Notes: a model not told the origin generated them from the letters alone. A stretch of DNA of 64,000 bases from Dasypus novemcinctus (GCF_030445035.2 NC_080677.1:115127263-115191262); one strand, 5' to 3'. Positions 36,480 through 49,665 are shown, numbered from the stretch's first letter. Numbers and translations are program-made.

Positions 36480-36850
36480 AACACATTTAGGGGTTTGAGA
36501 TTAGAGAGTGCTTTTCACTCCATTGTAATTAAGCTAAAAATCAACAACAACAACTAGAAGGACTGAAAATCCCTTGAATTTGGATATCAAGAATACTCTC
36601 ATAAATAAGTCATATCAAAGAAAAGAATTGCAATAAAATTTTAAAATATTTTGAATTGGGACATAATGAAAGTATGTGGGTTGCAGTGTAAGTCTCACCT
36701 AAAGGGAAATTTCTAGCACTAAGCTGCAGGTAATAAAAAAAAAAAGAAGTCTCAAAATTAGGTACCTACACATATACCTCAAGAAGTTAGAAGCAGCAAT
36801 AGAGGCAACAAATAAAGATATTCATTCAAGATACCTGGAGAATCACCTTC
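36480..36850 (+). mobile_element. L1 ORF2 fragment, sense
   Basis: 'gtgggttgcagtgtaagtct' then 'aaagggaaatttctagcact', and 'cctcaagaagttagaagcag', reproduce the L1 ORF2 stretch upstream of the RT core in plus orientation. It is diverged with stops. Confidence 0.5.
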
Positions 36851-37221
36851 AGTGACAATTTGTGATTATTTTTTCTCTCTTTGTCTTCATATCTATCTAG
36901 AGTTTTGTGATTTTGTTGCTGCCTCCATCTGGCCTCACAAACCTCCCATCCAGGATCAAGTCTTAGGATGGCATTTTGGAGTTTCTGCTCCAAGGGCATA
37001 CTAGGGATGACACAGAACTGTGGCTTAGTTCCTGATCACGTGAATCTAGTTTTGTCTCAGGCAGCAGGTCCATAACCTTGTGTTTTAGCCTCTTCACAAG
37101 TCTGGGAATCTCTCGTTTTCCACACTACCCCAAACTCCTCCATACACCAGATTCCAAAGGTGAACTTGAGGCCAATTTCTTCCTTTATGAAGAATGGAGC
37201 CATTTGCTGCTACTGCCTGCT
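36851..37221. other. No gene or recognised repeat
   Basis: Short unassigned gap between L1-derived pieces. Confidence 0.4.
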
Positions 37222-38515
37222 CTTTTTTTTTTTTTAATCTTTTTTAAAAAAGATACATAGATCAAAATGTTACATTAAAAACTATAAGAGGTTCCCATGT
37301 ACCCCACTCCCCACAGCCCCCACTCCTCCCACATTGACAACTTCTTTCATTAGTGTGGTACATTCATTGCATTTGATGTGTACATTTTAGTGCACTGCTA
37401 CACAACAGGGATTATGGTTTATGTTGTAGTTTACATTCTTCTCCAGTCTATTCAATGGGTTATGGCAGGTATATAATGTCCCTGCAATATCATTGAGGAC
37501 AATATTCCTGCAATATCATTGAGGACAGCTCCAAGTCCTGAAAATGCCCCAATATCACACCTCTTTTTCCCTCTCCCTGCCTTCAGCAGCTCTCATGGCC
37601 TCTGTCTCCACATCAATGATATAATTTCTTCCATTGCTAGAGTCACAATAGTTCTATAGTAGAACACCAGTAAGTCCACTCTAGCCCATATTTTATTCCT
37701 CCATCCTGAGGACCCAGGCAAGGCGATGTCCACTCCACCTCTAAATCGAGAGGGGGCTTTGATCCCACATGGCTGATGGATGGAATTCTCCTGCTTGCAG
37801 CTGTAGATGTTGCTGAGAACATTCTGGTTCTCTGTATGGTGGTTGACCATCCTCACCTCCCTGTTAGCTGACCTGGGTGAGTCCAACAAACCATAGAGTA
37901 GGATTTGCAACTCTGCTGAGGCTCAGGGCCTAGCTGGCCCATACAGTCCAGAGATTCAAGTCTCCCAAGCATACAGCAACCCCAGCACCAACCATAGGTT
38001 CAGTAAAAGTGACAGAAGAGGCATATAGAGAGGTCATGTTTGAGTCCAACTCCATCATACTTAGGAGCACAAATTCCATAGTAGGGCCCACTGGCAAGGC
38101 ACTGAACTCCAGAACCATCTATCATGACTGTAGGACCTGGGTGTCTCTGTAGCCCTCAGGAATACCACTACCTTGGGTTGTATCTACTTTGACTGTTTCT
38201 GAGATCCTGCTGAGATGTGCATAAGCTTGGCCCCCCTGAGGACCTCCTGACTCATTTTGACGTCTCTTAGCCATAGAAATTCATTTGTCTTTACCATTTC
38301 CCCTTTTTCTTCAAGGTCTTTTTCTAGTTGCATCACTAGCTGGTGCTTGGTAGTAATCCCTCAGCACCAGGGAGGCTCATCCTTGGGAGTCATGTCCCAT
38401 GCTGGGGGTAAGGTAATGCATTTACATGCTTGGTTTGGCTTAGAGAGTGGCTACATTTGAGCAACATGGAGGCTCTCAGGAGGTAAGTCTTAGACACCTG
38501 CAACTCTAAGACTAG
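37222..38515 (-). mobile_element. L1-type 3' UTR, the 3' segment of a probable twin-primed insertion
   Basis: A T run at 37222-37234 marks the polyA end. The minus strand is homologous to 34680-36395 over its proximal part (for example 'gacttgaatctctggactgt' versus 'gatttgaatctctggactga'). Its distal tail is of the other subfamily, shared with 4309-4928. It is joined directly at 38515 to L1 sequence in the opposite orientation. Confidence 0.65.
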
Positions 38516-39850
38516 TTGAAATTTCAAAGGAGTTTATCAAGAAAGTGAAAAGACAGCCTACCCAATGGAAGAAAATTTTTGGTAACCATATATCTGATAG
38601 GAGCCTAATATCCAGCATATATAAAGAAATCCTCTATCTCAAAAATAAAAAGACAAACAACACGTTTTAAAAATGGGCAAGAGATTTGAACAGATGCTTC
38701 TCCACAGAAGAAATACAAATGGCTAAAAAGCACATGAAAAGACGCTCAACATCATTAACTATGAAGAAAATGCAAATTAAAAATATAATGAGATACACTT
38801 TACACCCACTAGACTGGTGGCTATTAAAAAAAACAAAGGACTACAAGTGTTGGAGAGGATGTGAAGGAATGGGAACCCTCATCACTGCTGGTGAGAATGT
38901 AGAAGGATCCAGCCATTCTGGAGGACAGTTTGGTGGTTCCTCAAAAAGCTAGCTATACATTTGCCATATGACCCAGCAATTCTACTGGTGGGTATATACC
39001 CAGAAGAACTGAAAACAAGGACAAAAACTGATAGATGCACACCAATGTTCATAGCAACATTGTTTGCAATTGCCAAAAGTTGGAATCAACCCAAATGCCC
39101 ATCAACGGATGAATGGATAAACAAAATGTGGTATATACATACAATGGAATACTATTCAGCTGTAGGAAGTAATACAGTACAAACTCATTAGATAACTTGG
39201 ATGGATTTTAAAAAAATTTCTCTTCCCCCTCTCCCCATATTGTCTGCTCTCTGTGTCCATTCACTGTGTGTTCTTCTGTGACCACTTCTATCCTTATCAG
39301 CGGCACCGGGAATCTGTATTTCTTTTTGTTGCGTCATCTTGTTGTGTCAGCTTTCCATGTGTGTAGCACCATTCTTGAGCAGGCTGCACTTTCTTTCATG
39401 GTGGGCGGCTCTCCTTATGGGGTGCACTCCTTGAACGTGGGGCTCCCCTATGTGGGGGACACCCCTGTGTGGCACGGCCCTCCTTGCGCGCATCAGCTCC
39501 ATATGGGTCAAGGAAGTCTGGGGTTTGAACCACAGACTTCCCATGTGGTAGGCAGACGCCCTATCCATTGGGCTAAGTCTGCTTCTTGAGAACCTTATGT
39601 TGAGTGAAGCCAGCCAGGCACTGAAGGACAAATGCTACATGATCTCTCTGATATGAATTAAGCAAATCAAGCTGTCCCGGAGAAGTAAAGACTGGAAGAT
39701 AGGCTTACTGGAAATGGCAGGGGAAGGGGCAGGGGGGTGGGGAAGGAAGGTTGTGAGCTCACACCCACATGGGCAAAATCTATGAAAAAGTGGAGGTAAA
39801 TAGTTGTGTACTGCTTACTTTTGGACTAGTAAACTTTTTGCCCTGTCCTC
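38516..39850 (+). mobile_element. L1 ORF2 3' end, inverted 5' segment of the same insertion
   Basis: Plus-strand text is typical L1 ORF2 C-terminal region: 'gaaaagacagcctacccaat', 'cctaatatccagcatatata', 'gcccatcaacggatgaatgg', 'caatggaatactattcagct', and after the SINE 'cttatgttgagtgaagccag'. One frame at 38961-39191 reads 'YDPAILLVGIYPEE' and 'NPSTDEWINKMWYIHTMEYY'-like text, matching the L1 consensus. It is interrupted by a DAS-SINE. Confidence 0.7.
39208..39595 (-). repeat. DAS-type SINE
   Basis: A full-length minus-strand copy of about 390 bp. The head at 39530-39595 carries 'gacttagcccaatggatagg' and 'ccacatgggaagtc'. It is closely similar to the copies at 3.5 and 13.3 kb. It lies inside the L1 ORF2 segment. 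Confidence 0.88.
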
Positions 39851-40819
39851 AGCCCTGACCAGCGCTTTGTTTTTCAACTGCTCCACAGAGATGTTCATCT
39901 TATTTTTGAGTCCAACTATGATTTTCAGTTTTTCTCTTTTTATGTGTCATCTCCTATAAGTTGAACTAATCAGTAAATCAAAGTGTGGATATGCTGTTTC
40001 ATATCCTCAGTATTTCCCACAAGAAATAATTATAAGCAGACAGATGTGCCATTTAATTTTACCCTAGAAAGAAGAGTCAAAGGTGTTACTAAATTGCTTT
40101 TTTATTTCTTGAAGGTACAAGTGTTTAGAGTCAACTGGTTACTTCTTCATGGTTACTAATTAGTCCTAGAGTTTACTATGACTGATCTATTTCAAGTCAT
40201 ACAAGTAGGGGCGGGACTGTCAGCTAGTCTTTCCCGTTCTTTTTTCATCCCTTAGCCTACTGATGCAGGCATCTCTCCAACTTTAGCACTTCTTAGCTCT
40301 TTCTCTTTCTCTACCTACATTACCAACATTTGCAGACTTCACTCTTTCAAACAAAATGTAGCAAATTGCATCTTCTCTTAGTACCTAAATGAGAAGTATG
40401 CTGGGAAACTAAACTATAGTGATGTGTTTCATTGTGAATGTGTATGACTATGTGTGTGTATCTACTTTGCTGTTTTTGAAGTCTTAGAAGATGATTTGCT
40501 CCTGTCATATAAACGAGGTGTGCCTGGACTTAATATGTAATGAAACTATTGGTCCCCTCTCTCTTCTCACCCAAGGATGGCTTTTTAGCCTGCAGATATG
40601 AACACTTATTTGGCAGCTTTGTAGCCATTTGTGACTCTGCCTCACAGACTTACAGAAGAACTGGAGCTTTTTAAAATTAACTTTAGTCTCCTTATTTCTC
40701 ATTGCTATGGGAATACATAGTTTTCTCTGTGGTTTTCAGCATGTGGCATTAAAATGTGACAAGCCAAGAAGCAAATTTAACAAATGGCTTCAAATATAAT
40801 TCTCTTGAGTCCTAGGGAC
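39851..40819. other. No gene or recognised repeat
   Basis: Unassigned sequence; the only frames are short. Confidence 0.4.
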
Positions 40820-41020
40820 TGTGTAGAATTGTGGAAATATCATGAGCTTTGGGAATGCTCAACTCTTATTCTTCTACCAGTAGCTGTGTGATGTTGGGTC
40901 AAGTCTGTGAGCTTAACTTTTGTGAGCTCACTTGTAAAATAAGCATTATAATTTTACTCGACAAGGTTAGTGAATATTAAATATTAGTAAAGCATTCAGC
41001 CTTGGGCCTGGTAAGTTCTC
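40820..41020 (+). repeat. MIR SINE
   Basis: 'gtagctgtgtgatgttgggt' and 'caagtctgtgagcttaactt', then 'cttgtaaaataagcattata' and 'ttagtgaatattaaatatta', follow the MIR core with a 5' part. Confidence 0.8.
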
Positions 41021-41914
41021 AAAATATATTAGTTTTCTTCCCTCCCTCCCCTCATCCTTCAATAGTTAGCTTAGTTATTAGTGAAGAGACCTTAGCAAAT
41101 TCATCCTACCTCATCTTACCTCATCTTCCTGGATATCAGTTTGAAACGTATGAAACCAGGGATTTGACTATGCTGATGTCCTTCTAGCTCCATAGTGCTG
41201 TGCCTATGATGCAACAGCTGTAACTTAGTCTTCTTAGGTGGTTTTCCTGCCTTCCTGTGCTCTGATTAATTCATTGGTACAGGAATCATGTCATTTGTTT
41301 ATGATGACGACAATTAAGGGAAAAGTAAAGACCATTTTGAGAAAAGCATAAGAGGAAAATGGGGTGTATTAGAATCTGCCAGAAAAGGGCATAAAACTTA
41401 AAATTGCTAAGCACAGCAATGGAAACAATCCTTTCTACATCAGAGACGATGAAGTGACTGAACATTAGAGGATTTGCTGAGAGGAAAGGGAAGAAAATCA
41501 GACATGATATTTGGGCAATTCTAAACTCTGGAAAAATTGCAGAAAAGTTGAACTCTGTCATTGACACTATTCTAACACTCTTTTTTGTGTCTTTCTTACC
41601 CTCCCCTCATTTGGTACATTTTGGGAGCCAAACAGGCCTAACTTCCCAAGTTCTCACAAAATCTACCTCTTCTTTTGTCAAATTAAGTATCCTCTTGCTG
41701 CCCAATTATCAGATGAACCAAAGAGAAATCAATTCACAAAATGGTTTCTCCCTATAATGTTATATATAATTCTTGCATGGGACATTTGGATTTTAAAAAA
41801 ATTGCTCCCTAATCTGCAGTAGTGCTATATTTAATTAGGCTGTTCTATACTAATTGTAAAAATTATTAATGGTATGATGTAACTGCATTAAGAAGCTCCA
41901 GCAGTTTGGTATTG
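41021..41914. other. No gene or recognised repeat
   Basis: Unassigned AT-rich sequence. Confidence 0.4.
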
Positions 41915-42511
41915 TTTGTTAATTTCAAAAATAGATATTGGGTTATGTTTGTAAAATGATCTGTTCCTCTGGACATATTAGATTGTATTGGTTTCAGAGG
42001 TCTTACTCTTACCTGATTAAATAATGATTAAGGCTTTGAATGGCCCCCTCTTTCTGGGCGGGGACTCACAGAGAAAATGACGTGGCAAAGGAGACAGTTG
42101 TAGTTCTTTGAGCTGGAGCCCCAGGAGGTACACAGGACAAGAACACAGAGGGATAGAGACATCTCCATAAACACAGCAGAGGCCCGGAAGAGAGAGAGGC
42201 TGATAGTCCACAGTTGCCCTTGTGGAGAGAAGAGGGCAACTAAGCCTGGAGAGAAATGAACCCCTGGAGAAAGACGAGCCTTATCCCAGCCTGCAGCTGA
42301 TAGTGGAAGAAGCTGCAAGAAGAGGAAAGCTGGACCCTTGTAGATGTTGGCAGCCATCTTGCTCCAACATGTGGCAACAGACTTTGGTGAAAGAAGTAAC
42401 TTATACATTATGACCTGGTAACTGTAAGCTTCCACCCCAAATAAATACCCTTTATAAAAGCCAACAGATTTCTGGTATTTTGCATCAGCACCCCTTTGAC
42501 TGACTAATACA
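41915..42511 (+). repeat. Solo LTR, plus copy of a family also at 49 kb
   Basis: About 600 bp, ending 'ctgactaataca'. 'ccccaaataaataccctt' gives a polyA-signal-like AATAAA about 70 bp before the end. It shares ordered modules with the reverse complement of 49010-49665: 'caaaaatagatatt', 'taatgattaaggctttg', 'ggcagccatcttg', 'aagccaacagatttctggta'. Confidence 0.65.
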
Positions 42512-43860
42512 GAAGCTAATATGAATTCAAGCTGAATTAATATGAACATAGTATCAAAATTGAAGCAAGTCCAACTCTGACTCTTGGAGTATTTATGTGT
42601 AGTTCTGGTCTCCATGCTTTATGAGGAACCTAGACACAACCTAGACATGCATACGTTTGGATCAGTGAAGATTAAAGAGAAGCTTCAGGGAAACCTGGAG
42701 AGCAGCCTTCCACTCTGCGGAGGGATGCCTTTTAGAAGGATAGACTTGTTTGATATCATGGTGCCGAAGGTAAAGCTAAGACCAATGGATGAAAGTATAG
42801 GAGATGGGTATTTTACCCTGTATGAAGACGGCTGTTCTCAGAGTCAGAGATATCCAATGATGCAATGGATTGCTAGAAGGACAGCTCGTAAGGAATCCAG
42901 CCCAGACACATTTTTCCTTCCTAGATCCTGCAATCCAAATCATTGATGTTCTCCATGAGTAAAATCCCAGAGACCAGTCTATGGATGGGGGAGACTTTAG
43001 GGTAGGGAAAGAGTCCTTCCAGGGATTTCTATGATACTCCATGGGCCCGTGCAAGGCTGATCATATCTAGACAAGAGGAAAGAAGTGACTTCTAGGGGAC
43101 AAAGCTGTATTTATCACATTAACAACCCAGTTGTGGGAAATGGACATTTCACTAATTTGCTTTAGGTATAACTCTCTTCAGTCTCATATGATAATGGCTA
43201 TGAATCACTTAAAAATAATCTCTGTGAACTGAGCACCCAACAAGATAATGAGGCCTCTTGCCAAATCTAGAAATCCTGTTTAGGTGAGGGAATAAATTTA
43301 AAGTTTTTGAGGATCAAATTCTCAATTTTGACCCCAATCTCTCTCTTCCATAGAGGATAAGAAAACTGATCTGTAAGATTTAAAGTAGACAAGCTCTTTG
43401 GATTTTATGCAAATCTGACTCAATCTTACCCAGATGAGTTTTTTTTAATATAGTAGAGCTTTGAGAATTATATTTTCTATAAACTAGCAAGAAGTGAGAG
43501 AAATTGGTACTTGGATGCACTATAGACCCTCTTGCTGCCCAGAAACTTAAAGACCAGTCTTGTTTTATGGGCACCTCTCATAAGATCTGTATACCCAATT
43601 ACGTTCACTTCCTACCTCTATCTTTTTGGAATTATTTTCTTTGAAGATCTAAATTGATAGAGCATTATTTACCAGAATGCTATATAAAGTTTCCTAAAGC
43701 GGTTATGATACAAATAAACAAGATAATAAGCAGTCAGTCACACAAAGTTAAATATATAGACATTAAAATTCCCACTTGATTTTTCTGTGGTCCTAAGGGC
43801 TATTTCTGAAAATTAAGTATCTCTTTTGAGTAAAAGAAATCCTTCCTAATAAAAAAAATT
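42512..43860. other. No gene or recognised repeat
   Basis: A 120-codon plus-strand frame at 42584-42946 is opposed by an overlapping minus-strand frame and shows no domain. It is probably part of an old repeat. Confidence 0.4.
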
Positions 43861-44592
43861 GCCTTCTTTGGAGCTGGTGTTTCTGTGTGATGGAATTGGA
43901 CTCAGAGGGGATCTCTTTTCACAAGACTTGCATGCTACTTTATTGGAATTGTAGTTGGTGCTGGGTTTAAGATATATGTAGGGGATTTGAATCTCTGGAC
44001 TGATAATATGACACCCAGGCCCAAAGCCTCAACAGACTTCAGCTCCTACACTTTGATTTATTGGACTTACTCCACTCAGCTAACATGGAGTTGAAGAAGG
44101 TCAACCACCACAACATGGAGCCTAGAGTGTCTACAACTAGAAGCGGGAGGAGTGCATCCAGTACCCATGTGGAATCTAAGCCCTCACTTGACATAGGTGT
44201 GCAATGGACACAACCAATCCAATGTCCACAGAGAAAATGTGGAATGGGTGTGGGAAAGGTAGCCATGGGGGCTGCTGGGTTTGGGGAATGGGAGGAAGAG
44301 ATGAGATGTGGAGGTGTTTTCGGGACATGGAGTTGTCCTGGATAGTGCTTCACGGACAATTATGGGACACTGTAGATCCCCCCAGGGCCCACTGGATGGA
44401 ACGTGAGAGAGTCTGGGCTATGATGTGGACCATTGACTATGGGGTGCAGTGATGCTCAGAGATGAACTTACCAGGTGCAATGGATGTGTCATGATGATGG
44501 GAGAGAGTGTTGCTGTGGGGGGGGTGGGGGCGGTGGGGTTGAATGGGACCTCATTTTTTTTTAATGCAATTAAAAAATAATAATAATAATTA
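43861..44592 (+). mobile_element. 5'-truncated L1-type 3' UTR retrocopy
   Basis: Begins 'gccttctttggagctggtgt' and ends 'tgggacctcatttttttttaa' followed by an A-rich (AAT)n tail. It is collinear with 35568-36380. A G-rich tract lies at about 44515-44540. Confidence 0.75.
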
Positions 44593-46915
44593 AAAAAAAA
44601 GAAATGAAGCTAAAAAAATTAAAAGATATTGGAAATAAAGGTAATGATTGAAGATTTGGATATATTGTATTTGATGATAGTGTACCATCAAATTAAAAGG
44701 TCATGCAAACAAAAAAAAAATTGTATGGTAACTTACTGATAAGAATTGTATTATGAATATTGTCAATAGGAAAATAAATAAGAATAAAATAATAGATGTA
44801 TAAAAAGCATTTGAGAAAATCCAATATTCATTATGATATAAACTATCAGCAAACTAGAAATAGAAAGTGGCTTCCTTAACCCAAAAAAGGACAATTACCA
44901 AAAATCCTATAGCTAGGATCATACTTTAATGGTGAAAGACTGAATGATTTCTCCCTCCAATCAGGAACCAGACAAGGATATCTTCTCTCACCATTCCTAC
45001 TCAACAATGAGTTGGAGGTTCTAAATGGTGAAAAAGGCAAGTAAAATAAATAAAAGGCATATAGATTAGAAATGAAGAAGTAAAACTGTCTTTATTCACA
45101 GGAACATGATCTTTTATGAAGAAAACCCCAAACCTATTAAAAACTACTAGAATTAATATCTTGCATCTTGCACAATACAGAATCAATGTACAAATTAATT
45201 GAATTTCTATATATTAGCAACAAACAACTGGAATTTGAAATGTTAAAAATACCATTTACAATTGTATCAAAATTTTAAATATTTAGGGATAAATTTAACA
45301 AAATATGTACAAGACCTGCACACTGAAAATTGCAAAATATTGCTCAGAAAAATTAAAGAAAACTTAAATAAAAGGAAAGGCATATCATGTTCAAGAATTG
45401 GAAGACTCAAGATATCAAATCTCCAAACCTTGGTCTATACAGTTTCAAAGCAAGTCTAATTAAAATCCAAAACAGCTTTTTTTTGCACACACTGAAAAGC
45501 CAATTCTAAAATTTATAAGGAAATTCAGAGAATGTAGAATAGTCAAACAACTTTTAAAAGAACAAAGTTGGAGGAATTACACCACTTGATATCAAGACTT
45601 ATTTTAAAGCAATAGTAATTAAGACAGTGAGGTACTAGCATAAAGATAGACATATAGATTAATGGAACAGAATTAAGAGTACAGAAATAGATCCACACCA
45701 AATGTGCCAAGATAACTCAAACTGGAAAGAATAATCCAGCAAATAGTGCTAGAAAAACTGTGTAACCATATGCAAAACAAAACAAACAAATGAAAAACAT
45801 CTCAGCCCTTACCTCATTTCATATATACAGCAAATCACTTGAAATGTAAGCCAGACCTATATATAAGAGCTGAAACTATAAAATTTCCAGAAGAAAAGTG
45901 ACCTCGACTTTTGCAAAGATTTCTTAAATAGGGTACACACACAAATCAATTGTATTAATTGGACCTACTAAAAAAATTTAATCTTTAAAAGACACTGTTA
46001 TGAAAATGAAAAGTTCATCATAGTCAGGGAGGATATTTTCAAAACATTTACTAAGTGCTTGTATTTAGAATATATAAACCACTCTTGCAACTCAATAATA
46101 GAGAAATTACCTAATTAAAAAATGAACGAAAGATTTATACAAATGGCAAATAAGCACATTAACAGATATTCAACATCATTAGTCACTAGGGAAATGCAAA
46201 CCAAAACTGGAATGAGATTCCTTTACAAACCCACTAGAATAGTTTATATTCAGAAGACTAAACACATCTAGAGTTGGTGAAAATGTGGAGTAGAGCTCTC
46301 ATACACCACTGGGAGAATGGAAAATGGTACAGTCACTTTGGAAAACAGTTTGGCATTTTCTTAAAAAGTTAAAACATTTACCTACCAAAAGAATGACGAT
46401 TTCACTCCTAGATAGTTATTCAAGAGAGATGAAAGCATGTATCCAACCAAAGACGTGTAAAGGAATATTCATAGTGCTTCATTTGTAAGAGCTGAAAACT
46501 GGAAACTACCCAAATGTGTATCAACAAATAAATTGATAAGCAAATCATGTTATATCCATACAATAGACTAATACTTAGCAATGAAAAGAAGGAACTACTG
46601 TAACTTGAAACACCATGGATGAATCTCAAAATATATAATTAAATAAAAATCTAGAAAATACAAATTAATCTATAGTAATAGAAAGCAGATCAGTAGTTGC
46701 CTGTGAATGAGGGGTAAGATTGGGACGAAGGGATGAATTACAAAGGAGCATGAGGGAAATTTTGATAGTGGTATTCATTATTCTATTGTTGGGGTGGTTT
46801 CACAAATGTGCACAACTGTCAAACCTCATCAAACTGTTCTCTTTGTGTAGAGTTTATTGTATACCTTTCATACTATAATAGAGCTATTAAAATCTTAAAA
46901 AGATACACAGAGAGA
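44593..46915 (+). mobile_element. Old L1 ORF2 and 3' end, sense
   Basis: Typical L1 RT-region text: 'ggaaccagacaaggatatct', 'tcaccattcctactcaacaa', 'aaaactactagaattaatat'. Downstream are 'aaatatttagggataaattt', 'gcacattaacagatattcaa' and 'atgttatatccatacaatag'. Broken frames throughout. It runs toward the 3' UTR near 46.9 kb. Confidence 0.75.
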
Positions 46916-47149
46916 AAAAGTGAATAAAGATAAGCCACACACACAAGAATGAAAATACATAAGGATAACACAGTACTTTGTTTCAGTAGTGTTTTTTAAC
47001 ATGCAAACAGATCAAAATGGGTTAAAGATATTTTTAAAAATACCTAGGCATATGACCCTGAATTCAATATAAGGATATTGTTTTGTGTACCAATGAACTT
47101 CAGATAATTCTCTGGACCTAGGTTAAGACTACAGGAGACACTAATCTGT
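46916..47149. other. Short unassigned gap
   Basis: Nothing recognisable. Confidence 0.4.
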
Positions 47150-47402
47150 CTACTCCATTCCATGCAGTGACGCAGGGCCCAGTTATTGCATACCTATTTG
47201 GTATAGGCACTAAATTGTTATGCACCAGGGATACAAAGGTGAATAAAGCATTTTTGCTGCCATGAAGGAGTTCACAGTTGGATCTGTGAATCTCTGTAGG
47301 GCAGGAATTGTGTCTGGTTTATCTCTGTGCCTTAACGTAGCCCTCAGCACAGTTTCCCACATGGAGTTGATGCTTGGTAGACATTTATTGAATGAATAAA
47401 TC
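47150..47402 (+). repeat. L2-type LINE 3' end
   Basis: 'gggcaggaattgtgtctggt', 'ttatctctgtgccttaacgt', 'gcccteagcacagt'-like text and the tail 'catttattgaatgaataaat' match the L2 3' terminus. Confidence 0.7.
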
Positions 47403-47639
47403 TGAAATGCGGCAGTTCAAACTGTTTGAGCAAGACCTTTTTCCCAACCAAAGAAGGGCTTCTACCAGTCTCTTGTAACTTTCTTTTTTGTTTGAAGTTA
47501 GACTTCCTTTTTTATTTAAGTTTATGTTTTGTAAATCAATCCAGAAAGTTTGGAAATAAGGCATAAAATCCAGGTTTATCTTTAACTTCCCATCCTTCCT
47601 CTGTTCTTGTTTATGGAATTTTAATCTATTCATCTAAGG

Positions 47640-47832
47640 CAAGAGTCTGCAAATGATTTTGGTAAAGTGCTAGACAGTAAATATTTTAGGTTTTTGGGTC
47701 ACTAGGTCTCTTTTGAAACTACTCATCCTTGCCAAAGCAAAATGGCTGCGTTCCAATAACACTTTATTTATACAAATAGGTATTGCACTGAATTTGGCCT
47801 ATGGGCCATGGTTTGATGGCCTCTGCTCTAGT
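47640..47832 (+). repeat. hAT-like MITE
   Basis: 'gtctgcaaatgattttggta', 'cagtaaatattttaggtttt', 'aatggctgcgttccaataac' and 'gaatttggcctatgggccat' follow a common short non-autonomous DNA element whose ends are inverted ('aagagtctgca' / 'tgatggcctct'). Confidence 0.6.
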
Positions 47833-49009
47833 GCCTGAATCCATTAGCAAGCCTTCACTGAAGTTATGGAACCTGTACCTTAGCCTGTAAGTAATGGACC
47901 TGATGTAGTAAGGGCCATTGATTCTCAGAAGAAACCACATGAGACATGCTGAATCATACATGAAAGCATGTGATCTAGAGGGTTAGAAAGCCATTCTGGA
48001 ACTGACCATGCTGACACTCATGACATAGCTATAGTACCCAACTCTCACAACCCATTTAATGTTGTTTGGTAGAGATGTCCATGATACATTGGAGTGGTGT
48101 GGTTGGAAGCTGATAAACATTTGGTGGCAAAGTAAATGGGAAGTGTCTCCAAAGTGGGAAGCAAGTATAGACCATGCATCAGGGGTTGCCAAGATTTTAA
48201 TGTTTGGAGCTTTGCTAGAAAGACTTACAGGACTCAGAATATCATTGTACTCATAGCTAAATTTATTATGGCAATGTAATAAAGACACACATTCATATAA
48301 TAAAGGAAAAAGATACAGGTATAGTCTGGAAAAATCCATGTTCACATTTCCTATGCTCTCTCTCTCCCATAAGGAATCTCACAGAGTGCACTTATCCATC
48401 AATATTAAAAATGCAGCAATGTGTGTATGATATTTCTGCCTTAAAAATTCCATTAGTGACTCATGCCTATGATTTTTATTGGGGTCTGGTCATGTAGGTA
48501 CCCATTATTTAGCAAGAACTCCCAGAAGGAAAGCTTATGTTCAGCATAAATCATACTGCACAAATAATTTAGGAATGATAGACAAACTTTATCATTTAGG
48601 GAACCATTTGAGTGCCAAGTTCCCAGATGCCAGCCAAGGGTCAACCATGCAAGTGGGATTTTCTAGGGATAGCTGTCTCAGGCCTGGTACACAGACCATT
48701 TGAAACATTTAGATAAGTAAGGGAAGGCGAATGACAGGCCAGAAAACAAAGTCGAAAGTTATTTTATATTTTGTGTGTGATTTTGAGTCTTCATAATATA
48801 ATGGTATACATGTCTCAGAGGCTGATGTAGTACTATGCTCTACTGTCTCCCACACAGCATTATGTCTTCTAGTTTTTATTCACCACTTTTCATGCTGGTC
48901 TGAAATAATCTCTTCCAAGTTCTCCTTACTTCCAGTTCACTTGTTATAGTACATTCTGCATAGGCTGCCCCAATATGTCTTCTCAACACCCATTTTTCTT
49001 ACATTGCTC
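47833..49009. other. No gene or recognised repeat
   Basis: Unassigned; overlapping plus/minus frames at 47983-48345 without domains. Confidence 0.4.
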
Positions 49010-49665
49010 TGTATCAGTCAGCCAAAGGGGTGATGATGTAAAGTACCAGAAATCTGGTGGGTTTTATAAAGGGCATTTATTTGGGGCAAAAGCTTACAGT
49101 AACCAGGCCCTAGAGCATACATTACTTCCCTCACCAAAGTCTATTGCCATGTGTTGGAACAAGATGGCTGCCAATATCTGCAAGGGGTCAACCTTCCTCT
49201 TCCTCTTAAGTCTCTGTGGTCCAAGTTTTTTCCAATATCAGCTGTAGGCTGGGATAAGTCTCATCTCTCTCCAGGCTTGTTCCTCTCTGGGCTCAGCTGC
49301 TCTGGTCTCTCTCTAAGGGCAGCTGTAGACTATCAGGCTCTTTCTCTTCCCGGGCCCTCTGCTGTATCTATGCAGCTGTCTCTATTCCTGTGTTCTTCTC
49401 CTGTACTTTTACTTCTCAGGGCTCCAGCATCCAAAACTCTAACTTCCCTTCTTTGTGGTGCAGTTTCTCAGTGAGTCCCACTGACACCAAGGGGGTGGGG
49501 ACTCAATGTCCTCCTGACATGGCCCAATCAAAGCCTTAATCATTATTTTATCAAGTGAAAGTGAAACCTCTGAATCCAGTATAATCTAATATGCCCAGAG
49601 TAACAAACCAGTTCACAAACATAATCTAATATCTATTTTTGGAATTCATAAGTAATGCCATACTA
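49010..49665 (-). repeat. Solo LTR, minus copy of the family at 42 kb
   Basis: Starts 'tgtatcagtcagccaaaggg' on the plus strand; this is the reverse complement of the 42-kb copy's end. It carries 'agccttaatcattattttat' and 'aatatctatttttggaattc'. No internal region. Confidence 0.65.

Noticed and set aside
42028..42615. 195-codon minus-strand open frame
   Set aside because: It is antisense to the solo LTR at 41915-42511 and contains no recognisable domain.
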